Assembly: GCA_000181795.3 (NCBI GenBank)
Contig: CM012954.1
Coordinates: 4,831,573 to 4,895,572, forward strand
DNA length: 64,000 nt
Reading direction: 5' to 3'
Source of the DNA: Trichinella spiralis
Taxonomy: Eukaryota; Nematoda; Enoplea; Trichinellida; Trichinellidae
Part shown: piece by piece, positions 50,448-62,477 of the stretch
Position numbering within the stretch: position 1 is the stretch's first letter
Layout: the number at the start of each line of letters is the position of its first letter
Program-made: the position numbers and the translations under genes
Notes under the pieces: generated by a model
The model's input: the letters and a program-made list of their open reading frames with translations, nothing else
Database searches by the model: none
Told to the model about the DNA's origin: nothing

Positions 50448-51027
50448 GGCTTTATTCGAAAATCTAAAAACACATCTCGTTATCTTATCATATCAACCAT
50501 AATAGCAGTAAAAATGCACTGAAAACACTGCATTTGAATTCAATTACTGTGTTTCAGTTATAATATAAATGATCAAAGCGAAACTTACAGATGACAACGT
50601 GAATTACGTTAAGTAGATGAAATAATGGAAAAGCCGAAACTATCTACAGTAAGTATTATATGCAAGCTGTCAAAAATTGACCCAATTTCTATTTGAATTT
50701 TTTTACTATGAAAAATCATACAACAAACCATAAAAAAATAAAACATCAGAAATATTAAATAATTTATTAAAAATAGTAATATTATTAATATACAAAACCA
50801 CATTCAATAAAATGTTATTGTCAAGTTCTTCGATTTATGAATTTCCTCCATTGAAATAAATATCAAGAGCAATAATAATCTCACAGAATTTAAATTCATC
50901 TAAATGAAGCTTCAAATCTCGTTCTCTTATGCTAAAAATAAACTGTAAGTTACCCTTGTACTTAATTTGTTATTACTGTAATAATTTAATTTCGTTCGCA
51001 CGTTTTGTTTTTTTTCGGTTGTACAAA
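50448..51027. promoter_or_regulatory. Divergent promoter region, STAR gene / ARPC4
   Basis: 580 bp between divergent ATGs. AT-rich; a tttttttcggttgtac pyrimidine stretch just before the ARPC4 ATG could include a trans-splice acceptor, but no clear AG lies between it and the ATG. Confidence 0.4.
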
Positions 51028-51592
51028 ATGAGTTCATCGTTAAGGCCTTATTTAGAAGTTGTTGAGGCTACACTGAATGTGGCGCTCACTTTACGAGATT
51101 ATTCCTCTCAGTTGGTGGAACAGCACAACAAACCGGAAGTGGAAGTGCGCAGTTCAATGGAAATGATTTTGAATCCTGTCGTTGTGAGTCGTAATGAAAA
51201 AGAGAAAGTATTGATAGAAACCGCTGTTAATTCGATCAGAATCAGCATTGCGGTGAAACAGGTAATCTGAAAGAATTATCTTCAATGTGAGCGACTTCAT
51301 TTGAGGAATTCAATTTTAGGTGGATGACATGGAAAAGTTTCTGTGTTTGAAATTTACAAGGTTTATGATGAGACGCGCAGAGAATTTCCTCATTTTGAGG
51401 AGGGTGCCGATTCCTGGTTATGATATATCATTTTTGATCACTAATTCTCACATAGAAGAGATGCACAAGCACAAATTGATCAGCTTCATCATAACATTCA
51501 TGGAAGAAATTGATAAAGAAATATCTGATCTGAAATTATCGTTGAAAACCCGAGCTCGGTTTGCGCTAGATGAATTTTTGAAAAAATTCTAA
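51028..51592 (+). CDS. ARPC4: Arp2/3 complex subunit 4 (p20)
   Basis: Two exons, 51028-51261 and 51320-51592, phase 0; 168 residues, exactly the human length. ARPC4 is a structural core subunit of the Arp2/3 actin-nucleating complex. It matches along its whole length: [101 protein letters not shown] and a terminal EFLKKF. Start chosen by agreement with the family N-terminus. Confidence 0.97.
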
Positions 51593-52255
51593 ATTTTATT
51601 CTCCACATATATAGATAGCTCATTGAAATGCATTCAGTTGAAGTGTTATTAACTGGCGATTGATTAAAATTTTCATTTATCACTTATCTAAAGACAGTGT
51701 TGGTATCAGTGTGAAAGAAAAAATTTTAAAGCTACAATGCAGTGCTGTAATGTTTGGCAGTTGAAGAATATTTCGATGAAATCGAATTTAGAAGACGATA
51801 AAGCGTTCGTGAGATTGAAGGTATTTTAAAAGAGAAGAGGCGAATTAAAACAGTATATTCAGCATCGATTTATAAACAATCATGTAATCATGCCAATTAT
51901 CATTGCTTAATCGTTTCTGTGAATTATCAATTATCAACAATAAAATTCGTCAAATATCCCACTGCCGCCTACTTAAAAAAATTGTTCAGTAAAAATTCAG
52001 CATTTGTTGCCAAGTATTTTCGTTACGCTATAATAACAAATACTAATGTGACACTTTTGTGTAACAAATGAAAAATTCCGATGCATATTTGAAATTAAAA
52101 ATATTTAAAAAGTTCAACCCTGATTTTATTTTATCGTGCACGATAAAAACAGTATTGAAATGTTCAATCGGTTTACAGTTCAAATGAATACTGTAGCAGG
52201 TTTAAAAATTAAGAAATTTGCTGCAAAAGTAGTATAACTAAACACTGATCGGAAT
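51593..52255. other. Intergenic with a perfect palindrome
   Basis: AT-rich; presumed ARPC4 3' UTR at the left. A perfect 20-bp palindrome lies at 52129-52148. A 28-codon plus-strand frame (ATG at 51750, ending in a donor-like aag|gtattt) has no supporting continuation. Confidence 0.4.
52129..52148. promoter_or_regulatory. Perfect 20-bp palindrome centred on GTGCAC
   Basis: ttttatcgtgcacgataaaa reads identically on both strands. Ten matching base pairs in a row is more than expected by chance in this window. Such dyads often bind homodimeric transcription factors, but no specific factor can be named and it could also be a small repeat remnant. Confidence 0.4.
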
Positions 52256-52653
52256 TTACTGATTATTAGAAAAAAACTTCTCATCAGCAAATGAATTTCG
52301 CTTACATATCATTTGAAGCTAAACAGAAATACAGAAAATATTTGCAAAAAAGCTCTATATTTAATATTTATGATAAAGATTTGAATTTAAAAATTAAAAA
52401 ATAAATAAAGAAACACTTACAGCACTTTTCGTCTTCTTTTGCGTCAACTCGGAATCAGGTTCAATGACTGTAGGAAATCAGGTTCAATTTTATTTCATTA
52501 CCAAAAATATTTCAAAGTAAAGCTTGTGAAAATAAATAGAGCTCGGTACTGTAGAAATCCTTGCCCAGTTGATCATCTGAATATGATTTAACTTGGATTT
52601 TCGTCTTTTGATTTTCTCTTCTCTTACGTTTCGGTTCATAAAAATCATCAGAT
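52256..52653 (-). CDS. Candidate exons of a small gene downstream of TSR1
   Basis: Three pieces with compatible phases and plausible borders: 52550-52653, 52421-52467, 52256-52318. Joined, they read SDDFYEPKRKRRENQKTK..., then IEPDSELTQKKTKSA, then LQMICKRNSFADEKFF and a stop, about 71 residues of basic, coding-like composition. The first piece starts with one base of a split codon and no in-frame ATG is visible upstream, so a 5' exon would be missing. It lies 168 nt downstream of the TSR1 stop on the same strand, where a third operon gene would be expected. It may equally be a decayed gene or chance. Confidence 0.25.
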
Positions 52654-52820
52654 CTACTTACGGTAAATGAAATATCAAATTCATTCGATAATAAATTGAA
52701 TACAAAGAAAAATAATTGCCATATATAATAAATTTAACTCAGAATCAAGTGGAGAATTTATCAAAATGCAAGAGAACAAGATAACAGCATATTTTGTTTG
52801 TTCTTTTTAATAAATAACAA

Positions 52821-55800
52821 TCAATCGAAGAGAGGATAACCTTCCAGTAATTCATCGTGTTCTTTGTCTCCTCTGAATTTTCTCAGATGCATAGTTACGT
52901 CGGGTTCGTATGTCCATTTCGGAAACACGCGTTTATAAAGGTCCATGAAGACGACATCTTGAGAAGTCAGTTGACCACTGAATACGCACTTCATACGTCC
53001 GTGAGTACCTGAAATGAATTTTGTATTTTAAATTAATCTAAAAAATATTTTTATTTATTTATTTATTTATTTATTTACCAACTGGTTCTTTTATGTGACC
53101 ACGTCTACCGCTGCTCGATCTCAATTCGACAGGTTTAAACCAAAGAACATCATCTATAAATGCAATGAATTAAAATTACATTTCGACGATTAATTTCACA
53201 AAATTAAAATCAGTGGCGACCTCTGTTGAAAAACATGTGACGTATGACAGCATGAGTTCGGTTAATTTTGCTCGGAACGCCGGACAAAACTGCCCTTTTA
53301 ATGTTCAAACGAGTCGGATCGACGCTCAGAAAGTTCCCAGTGGCAACAAGACGAATGGGTGCTGAAACGAACAAAACTTTCCATCCATACACATTAAATC
53401 AAAAATTAAATTACCGTTCTGTTCAACTTTGAATACAACAACGCCGGCTGGACCGAAAATAATCGGCGCGTACATGGATGCAACGGTCACTTCGTCGGCT
53501 GGCAAAAATCGCTGGAACTAAAAATTGCACAAAGTTTACTTTCCGTACAAGTTGAATAGTAAACAAACAAACAAACAAACAAACAAAAATACTTTGTGCT
53601 TATTTCCGTTTGTGTGCTGGGAGAAAATGGGCGCGGCGAAAAAGCGACGATAGCCAATTTGAAACAGCAATCGATCTTTCGATTTCACAGTACCGTTAAA
53701 CAAATGATTCTTCCTTATGGTCACATTCACAACCGACATCTTCTGCTCATGAGGCAACAATTCATAAGCAACAAGCGGCTGTTTGTTCGACTTTATGCTT
53801 TCTTGAAAAAAACAATAATAAAATTAAATTAAAAAATTGTGAATAAATTGAAAAATTAATTAATTTCGACACCTTCGGCAAGTTGCAAAGGCACATTGAG
53901 CACATAGACGGACGTGTACCAGCCAGCCTGAAATTGAAATCACATTAAACTGATAATATACTACCAATTTCTTTTTTTCCATCGCATTTTTTTTACCGGA
54001 GCTCCGGTCTTTTCTTCGTTAACAATGCGCTTGCAAGTTGCTTTGAAGTTTTCAAACTGAAAAATTCTACCATACTCCGGCGGCAATTCTTCGTTCACAT
54101 CCCAGTGTGACGTACGAAAGCTGGCCAAACCACGATATCTATTTGAACAAATTACTTGAATAATAATGATAACTTTCACTTTTAACAATAATAACAACAA
54201 AAAATGATGAACTTTTCAAACTTGAACTTAAAATTTTTTTTGGGTGTTTTCAATATTTGCAAAAAAAAGTTTCATACTTCTGAAACCGTTCTGCGGCAGA
54301 AACATCCAATGGTGTATCTACTTCGTCAGGAAATTTTTCATTCTCTCGTTCTTCTTTCTCACGACGACATCTAAAAATAAAAAAAGCATGTTCAAAAAAA
54401 CAAAATAACAATCACCATCATCTGCATATATAAATATGTATACAAAATTGTAAAAAATTCAAACCAACTAACCGTTCAACATCATCATTCTCGTCCGAAC
54501 ATTCAGTTTCGACATCTTCACTCATTTCCACCTCCTCCTGTGTGTATTTTTTTTGCATGACTTATACAGTTTATCAAAAAATTGATTAAAAATTTATTAT
54601 CATACACCGTCTTGATCAACAGATTCGGCACGAGAAACAGCAATCAAAGAATCCATATCTTCATCCAAATTGAACAATACAGTATTGCATTCATTTTCCT
54701 GCTGAAACAAACCAGTACCAAAAATATCAATTAATTATTCAATAATTAAAAATAGTTATACTTCAGGTTCTGAAACATCATCATCACTTCCATTATCCAA
54801 TATCCAACATGCCTGGTATGTGGATGTGCCTTCAGGAAGTCGTCGAATCAAATGCTCTGTATCTTCTACAAAGAGCAGCAAAATTTATTAAAATTATTCC
54901 TTTTCATCTCTGAGCAACTACTACTACTACTTTGCGATTGGGCAATTTCCTCTTCAGTAGGCCACGTTTGATCAACGTTCATTTCATCAACTGTAGCTTG
55001 CGATTCGAGATTCTCCTGCTTGGCCGGATCCGCAACGGCAAACGTACACGTTTCGATCACATGAGACTGCAATGATATTATACACAACACAATACAATAA
55101 AAAGGACACTGAACTTTTACCACTCAACATACTTTTCCGTATTTGTGCAAAGGATGTGGATCTGTAATGACGTCAATTTTATCCATTTGAAAATCACCCC
55201 ATCCAGGAATATGCAGTAGGCGATTGACGTCCAGTGGAGGTCCCCTGACGTATCCGTTGATTTTCAAAGTGCACACAGAAAGCTGAAACAAATTTAAATG
55301 GACGTGGAAAAAACAAACCAGACAAATTACATCATCATTTTGTTCGACAATACTGCAAGATTCGACAATAATGCGCGAATGATGCTGTTGGAGTGATAAA
55401 GGCTGTTTCGCACAGTTTGCAATCAGTTTGAGCAATAAATCATAATTTCTGCAGAATTTTGGTCGCAAACCCCTGAGGAAGAAGAAAAAGGTAAAAAAAT
55501 CAATATTCAAATATACCATATATCACTGTACGGTCGTACCATCTTTCCACCACAGATGCCAATCTTTTCTTGTCATGGTTGAAAGACATTTTTGCATTCT
55601 AATTAAACACAAGAAAATTCAAAACAAAATCCATCAAAACAGAACAACATACAGCAAAACTTACAAGTGAAATGTTGAAATGATACGGCATGCCTTGAGC
55701 AGAGACAGCAGACAATAGCGACGAAAAATGATTATGCAATGTAACGGTATCACAATCCCAAAGCAAAACTGCGACATCGGCAACCTGGCAAAAGAAAAGC

Positions 55801-56726
55801 ATATTAATCATTAATTGTGAACATTATTTATCATTTTTTTCAACTTTTCATGTTCATTGAAAAATGCTCCCACCTTGAAAGCATCCAAAACTTCGATCAT
55901 GTTCCAGTGATCAGGAACTAGAAAACAAAATCGCCTTTTCAAATTGGGTGAACTGCAAAAAAAAGAATTATTCTTTTTTTTAAGAAATTAATCCAATCAT
56001 GTAGTAATAAATACATGATAAATTTCATTTTAAAAATTACCTCAAAAAGTAAATATTTCTTTCACAACTGGTAACAGTAGCATCAGGTCGACAAGCTAAA
56101 ATATCACCAATCACAGAGTTGCTATCAATTTTAGGTGTCAGTGAAAGAATAACCTGAAAATCAAAAAAAAAATTTTTTTAAACAAGAAAAAAACCACCGT
56201 TTCCAAAGTTTTCTTACCACAGCGATCGGTGGACTTCTGGCTGAGCCGTACTGGTTTTTGTTGCGTTTCACTTTTTCCACCTTCTGCGCACGCAGTTGCC
56301 ATTCCTGGTGAATAAGAAAAACAACAACTTTGAAAATTCAATTCATTCAAAACAATCATATGTATATATATACCCTGTTTTTCCGCGCCAATCGATTCAT
56401 CACTAAACGATCTTCCAATGAAATATAAACCAGTCGGTTTTTATCTAAATTTCAAAATAAAAAAAATTTTTTTCTTTTTTTTGACCACTTGAGCGAGGGG
56501 AATTTTCAAATTCACATTTCACCCCTCTTAGACAAAAAAAATAATAATTTTGTGAAATTCAAAACAAAAATAAAATTTGCATAGTAAAACGGTGGAAGAA
56601 ACAAAACAAAACAAAATCCATACCCATTTTTTGTTCGGTGCTGCTTTTGCTTCGATGTCGGCCAGAATTGTGCTTCTTGTTCTGCTGCTTCCACGGACCA
56701 CATCGATGAGAAAAATTCTCTTCCAT
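52821..56726 (-). CDS. TSR1: Pre-rRNA-processing protein TSR1
   Basis: Twenty-one exons: 56624-56726, 56374-56411, 56218-56304, 56041-56153, 55874-55952, 55665-55784, 55540-55598, 55331-55472, 55133-55282, 54931-55066, 54762-54865, 54606-54701, 54473-54537, 54278-54370, 53997-54138, 53873-53927, 53593-53801, 53415-53517, 53221-53361, 53079-53153, 52821-53008. All phases agree: 765 residues (human 804). TSR1 is a GTPase-like factor that binds pre-40S particles and blocks early translation-factor docking. Matches: [19 protein letters not shown] at the start, INGYVRG...[121 protein letters not shown] and [11 protein letters not shown]. Two donors are weak (gtcgcc, gtgtcg) but forced by alignment. 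It is the second gene after CCT8. Confidence 0.96.
53049..53076. repeat. TTTA tetranucleotide repeat in TSR1 intron
   Basis: About seven copies of ttta/ttat occupying almost all of the 70-nt last intron of TSR1 up to its donor. Confidence 0.75.
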
Positions 56727-56915
56727 TGTGAAAAATTAATCTTGAAAATCAACAAAATAAACAACAATTCAAAACAAACAATCTTTCGTTAATGGAAAAA
56801 AGTAATTCGAACAGGAATTTTCGACATCCTGTACAAAAAACAAAACAAACAATGAACAATTACTATTCCGAATTTATTTTATTAAATTCTAATTTTTTTT
56901 GAATCAAAATTCCTT

Positions 56916-59627
56916 TCAAACATCATCGTCTTCTTGAGATTTCGGCTGACGAATCGGTGGACCACCGGCAGGTTTGGCCAACACAATCTAAACAGATAAC
57001 AACAACAACAGAATATAAAAATAGAGACAAGCAGGAGCGGTGGCGCGGCATTTTATGCAAAATTACCTGATCGACGTTGATGATCGTGTTCACCGCATTC
57101 ACTGCCAATTTTATCGCCCATTCTTTAACTGAGAAACAATCGAAAATTTCCGCCGAAACTGCATTCAAAATTCCACCTTTCGGTGCCTGAGACAAGACAA
57201 ATATATTATCATTTTATAATAATCATCAAATATTCAGTTCAAGATTGAAAAGTACTTTGATGTCCAATCCATAATTATTTTCTCCATTTTCATGCTTTTT
57301 CATCAAATGAGGATAAATCTCAACCCACTGAAAAAGAAACAAATATTAAAAAATGGAAATTTCTGAACGCATGCGTACTTTTGCGCCAATATTGTCAGCA
57401 ATTTGTTTCGGCAACGATTCAAGCGCGATGGCAAATTTTTCAATAGCGTATCTTTCCAACGACGGGTATGTCTGAAAAATCAAAAAAATAAATAAATAAA
57501 CAAATAAGTAATAAATAAATAAATCTCACCAATCCAAACTGACGAATCTCGCGCGCTACTGCCAATTCCGCCGCACCTGCTCCTGGCAACAATCGACCGT
57601 CCTGGTGAAAAAAAAAATTTACATAATACGAAAAATTTGCGAATGAAGAGAGAAAAACCAGGAAAACCTTCAACAATTGTCTAAAAACGTTCACGCCGTC
57701 GTCGATAGCTTTCTCCACCTCGGTCAAAGTATTCTGCGATGATCCACGAATGATTATTGTCGACAAACTTCCTCCTTTCAAATCTAAATATTAAAGTATG
57801 GAAAATTCAAAAGAAAAAAAATAAATTCTATCAAAAAATCAATCAATCAATAAAATTACTCTGCTCAAAGAATACCAACTGATCACTTCCAATTTCACGG
57901 ACTTGCACTTTTGTACAAGATCCAATCATATCTGGAGTTGGAACACGACTCTGAAAAAATAAAACATATTTTTAATTAAAAAAATGGAATAAACAAAGAA
58001 AATATGAAATACCATATCAGGAATTATAGTTGCGTGAGTACATCGACAAAGTCGACGTAGGTCGAATTTAGAACTGATTTTCACTGCCATCATTTTATAT
58101 TTGTTCAAATAATGCAAATGCAAATCGCCAAACTTGCCGCCAGAAACCACTACATTAACGCCAGCATTATGCAGACTTTTGATGTACTAAACAAGAAAAA
58201 AAATTTTTTTTTTCTCAATTTCATTTTTCCCATTATATACGCAACATATTTTTACATTTTCAATGTACTCTTCGTCATGTTTCGAAAACTGCATCAATTC
58301 TTTAGCGGTGTTGATAACTATGCTAGACTGAAATTTAACAAGAAAGAAAAGAAAACCATTTACATACAATAACAAAAATGAGAAATATTCAAATTAACAA
58401 ATAACCGGATTTTCCAATTTTGTTACAGCAAACGCACAACTGAATACCGCTACTTTGGGGTTTTCAATTAGCTTGATCTCACCAGAAACGCAATCTTGAA
58501 AAGCCATGCCATTCATCACAGTTGACGCTTCGACATTTGATCCCTGTTAATGAAAAAGAAACATCGATTAATTGAATTCAGTGAACAAAACTGCTCGTTT
58601 ACAAGAATTTTGCATATACGGATGTTATCCACGTGGTACGTTGAATAATCAGCGCCCAAAGCTAGGGCTGAAAACAAAAAAAATGTGAAAAACGATGCAA
58701 AAATTGATCAATGGAATTATTTTCTTACTGCAAGCTTGAACAACAAGATCAGATAGCATATCTTCTTGTCCGTACACTTTTGTAGCAATAGATGAACGTA
58801 TTACTGCTTTCACTGCTTCATCATCGCGAACGCTGTGCACTGACTTGCAAACGAATTCTACAGTAATATTCGAAGGAAATATTTTTTTAACAAATAGAAT
58901 ACAATATTCAATAAATTTTTACTCGGTAGAAGTTCGAGAGCTTTCGCCAAAGCCATATTATATCCAGAAATTATTTGTGAAACATTTAAGCCCTTAAATT
59001 TAATGAAGTGTTAAATGAAAAAAAAGAGAGAGGAAAAAAAATAAAACCATTCGAATAAGTTCTTTAGCGCTGTCTAACAGAGATGCCGATAAAATTATGA
59101 CAAAATTGGTGCCATCGCCGATCTGAAAATCCATCATTTCGCATGCCATCACGAGTAATTTTGCTGCTGGATGTTCAACCTTCATTTCCAAAAATAAACC
59201 AATTTTCACATTTCAATATTTCATTTCAAATGAAAATTCACCTCCAATTCTCTCAAAATCACTGCTGCATCGTTTGTGACGTATAATTTGCCTAAATGGT
59301 TGACGACCATTTTGTTCATTCCTAAAAGGATTTTTAATTTTATTTAAAAAAAATAAATACACTTGTTGTTCTATAAATAGTAATAGAATGAAATATAAAA
59401 ATGCAAACCTTTCGGGCCAAATGAAGATCGAACGGTAGCCGCGATTCCTAAACATGCTTCAATGTTTCGAAATAATGATTCTTCGACTCCTCGATAATGC
59501 TAAAAAGACAACATTCGACATTTTTTTCAGAAAATTTTCGTAAATTAAATTTCAAACAAGCAATTACCCTAACACCATCTTTAAGAAGGCGTGCAAAGCC
59601 CACGCGAGGCATACTACCAGGCGCCAT
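56916..59627 (-). CDS. CCT8: Chaperonin CCT subunit theta
   Basis: Seventeen exons: 59568-59627, 59409-59499, 59242-59321, 59048-59179, 58923-58992, 58729-58857, 58603-58667, 58406-58543, 58256-58327, 58013-58186, 57860-57950, 57668-57783, 57530-57601, 57379-57471, 57256-57327, 57067-57186, 56916-56987; 548 residues, the same as human. CCT8 is one of eight paralogous subunits of the cytosolic chaperonin that folds actin and tubulin. Evidence: FGPKGMNKMVVNH (nucleotide loop), VTNDAAVILRELEVEHPAAK, QIGDGTNFV (the GDGT motif with the catalytic Asp), SGGKFGDLHLHYLNKY (theta-type apical domain), IIIRGSS, KAIDDGVNVFRQLL, GRLLPGAGAAELAVA and a C-terminal VDQIVLAKPAGGPPIR. The ATP-hydrolysis region reads GAGAAE where most CCTs have GGGATE, a mild change. 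An ATTCAG acceptor sits 4 nt before the ATG, suggesting a 5' UTR intron or trans-splicing. Confidence 0.97.
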
Positions 59628-60960
59628 TTTCTGAATAAACAAAAGTAAAATGAACTTTTAAATAATCAATAATAAAAAACTTTCAAATAATACTCTTTTT
59701 TTATTAAAAATTTTTCATTATCAAAAGCAAAAATGTTATTTAAACATGAAATGAAAGAACACTGCAACGTTGTTTGTTTTCATTAAGACAGATTCAATCG
59801 ACAAAATCTGGTATTAAATTATAAGCACAACATTATTCACTTTAATTATTCAATAACAATTAATAATAAAATAAAAATTCATCACCTCAGGTGCTTATCA
59901 CTGTAGCTTAACAAGAAAACAACCTACAAAAAAGTAATATAACAAGCAGGTTCAAATGCTACACTGTATTAAAGTTACCAACGAGTATTCTTTCAGATAA
60001 AATAATAAAAGTAATGCATGACATTGTATCATTTATAAAATTACGAAATATAAATATTTCAAATTATTATACAGACAGATTTTCCAAGTTTTATACAGTA
60101 TACTATGCAGATGTTGATCTGTTGTTGGCTTATATTTTGAAATCATTTGATAATGAATAGTGCACTTTCAATTGAAGTTCACTGTTAAAGTTTAGCATGT
60201 TAGATAATGCTATTAAAAGTTGAAAAAAGCCAGTTCCATATTGGGTTGAATATGATTAACCTTAGTTCTAAGTCTTGCTCATTAAAACTTATGAATGCAA
60301 ATTTTAAACCGTATTAGTCAGGATTTACCTGACTTTCAAAAGTTCATAATTACAGTAGACTAATCGTCATTAGCTTGTATTGGTGTTTTTTTACTGTACA
60401 CGTGACGGTAAGTTGCATAATATTAGGTTTATATTAGTTTCTACACAGAATGTTAAAATTCTTATGACCATTTTTTATGTATGTTATATTTACTATTGAC
60501 CAGAAAATTTATTGGTATAAATAAGTAATGGAAATTTGTCGTTTACAATAATTCAACTTCAGTTTATTAACAAATACGTATTGCTTTAGCGGTTTCATGT
60601 ATAGGAGCAAAAATTTCATTCGATATTTCTCTATCAGTACCTTTAGAAAATTTTGGCTCATGTAACTTTACTGTGCATTTTTCGTTTTATTCTTTCTCAA
60701 AAAGCCATGAATAGTTAGTTCATTTTATTTTAAAATTATGGCTTTCAATTACAGAAACCATTATCCGGAAAAGAAAACATTCAAATACCTTATAAATGTT
60801 CAAAAATAACAGCCTAGTTTGTTGTGAAAAAAGAAACAAAGTCTAATAAGGGGACTTTTATCATGTTTTAAACTGCTACTTTTATTAAAAGTGTCATTTA
60901 TATTGTCTGATTCGATTTTTACGGGTTATTTACAATTAATTGAATGTTATTTACATGTAG
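59628..60960. promoter_or_regulatory. Divergent intergenic region, CCT8 / TRABD
   Basis: 1.33 kb between divergent genes, AT-rich throughout. It must hold the promoters of the CCT8-TSR1 and TRABD-APEX2 pairs. No ORF or RNA structure recognised. Confidence 0.45.
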
Positions 60961-62283
60961 ATGTTGGCACTGAAAAGTGAAATTGAACGCAATGTAATAG
61001 CACATGTTGCTGAGGATGACGAAGTGCTTCTTCCACAAACAGGCATTATTTATTACAGAACTTTGTTGTTTGTTCAATAAAAGTTGTTTCAGTTTCCCAA
61101 TTGTCATGCTCGTATAAATCTGGATATGGAGAATTTAAGGGAGAAATTTACATAGTCGGTACAGGTCACTTCAGCAAGTCAAGCCGATGCGATGTTCAAG
61201 AGGCAGGTGATTCAGTTTGAATGGTATAATTTATTTTCAACGCTTCTCGAATTTCAGGTTATACGAAAAGTTAAACCACGCGCGATTGTGGTGGAATTGT
61301 GCGAAAGAAGAGACTTTCTACTCCATTATGATGAAGATGTTCTAATGAGAGAACTTCAAACATCGGACACGTTCAAAAATATTAGGCAGTTTTTTAAAGA
61401 AGTACTCTTTAGGCTAAAAAATAAATATTACCAAAAAAAATAACATGTTTAGAATGGTATTGTATTTACTTTGGTGATGCTCTTGTTTAAAGCAATTAGT
61501 GGAAGCATGTCAAGACAACTTGGTACGTTTCCCGGCACTGAATTCCGTGTTGCTTTTCAAGAAGTAAATTTACACGGTGACATGTGTTCTTATTTGTTTA
61601 ATTATTTTTTTTAATTATTATTTTAGGCTTTGAAATTGGATGCATGTTCGTTTTATTTGGGCGATCGCGATATATCAATTACATTTCACAGAGCTCTCGC
61701 GATGTTGAATATTTTCCAAAAATTGAAACTTTTGATTTGTATGGTCAGATCAATGAACGCAGAAATAAAAACAGAAATGATGGAAACTTTCAAAGATAGG
61801 GATGTTTTGGACGAAGTTATACTAGGGATAACTGAATGTTTTCCTTTGCTAGCCGAAGTGCTTATTAAAGAACGAGATCAATATTTGGCTCATAAGTTAA
61901 GATGTGCTTTTGCAGATTGTTGTTTAATGCAAAAAGAGCAGGGTATGTTTTTCTTCTTAACGTAATCAGTTGTATTTCTTTTTTTAACAATAACAACTTT
62001 TTAGAGAGGTATGAGCCAATCAAGATAGTATGCGTTGTTGGAATTGCACATGTGAAAGGGATTATAGCAAATTTTAACAACATAATCAACATTAGTGAAT
62101 TGGAAAGGTAATAATAATCATATTTTTGTTATAATAGAATGAAACATTTTATATATTTATTTATTCATCGAAATTAGAATTCCCAGGCCAAAGCGTGACT
62201 GGCTGAAGACTGTGTTGAAATTTCTGTTTTACAGTTTGGTTTCCTATGGCACGTACCGATTTACGAAGCGATATTTTTGGTGA
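60961..62283 (+). CDS. TRABD: TraB domain-containing protein
   Basis: Seven exons: 60961-61042, 61093-61202, 61258-61401, 61453-61563, 61627-61942, 62005-62107, 62178-62283; 323 residues. TraB/PrgY-fold proteins resemble Tiki-type metalloproteases; eukaryotic TRABD is thought to sit on the mitochondrial outer membrane. Motifs: LPQT|VSQL (human LPRTVTQL), IYIVGTGHFSKSS with the conserved GxxH, RAIVVELCERRDF, LGTFPGTEFRVAFQE, LGDRDISITFHRAL, VVGIAHVKGI (second G-x-x-H), and a hydrophobic C-terminal segment (VLKFLFYSLVSYGTY) that may anchor it. The first two introns use GC donors (acag|gcatta, agag|gcaggt); these are forced by alignment because no GT donor keeps the frame. It is followed 194 nt later by APEX2. 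Confidence 0.93.
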
Positions 62284-62477
62284 ATTTTATTTATCTTTTT
62301 TAAAAACATTTTTATCACAGTGACAAAGTGTATGCAGCGTTTTAAAATAAAAACTGCATTTTGAAGAATATTATCATTTTGACGGTTATTATCCGAATGA
62401 AGGGCTATTTTTATGTCAATTTCAAAATACTCAACTTATATTTATTTTTGTTCGCTTGTATTTTGTTGAGCTGAAAA

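Noticed and set aside
51750-51833. Short plus-strand frame beginning MQCCNVWQL after ARPC4
   Set aside because: 28 codons ending in a donor-like site, but no following exon or homology could be found.
59880-59970. tRNA-like ggttcaaat box
   Set aside because: No matching A box or acceptor stem nearby; cloverleaf cannot be drawn.
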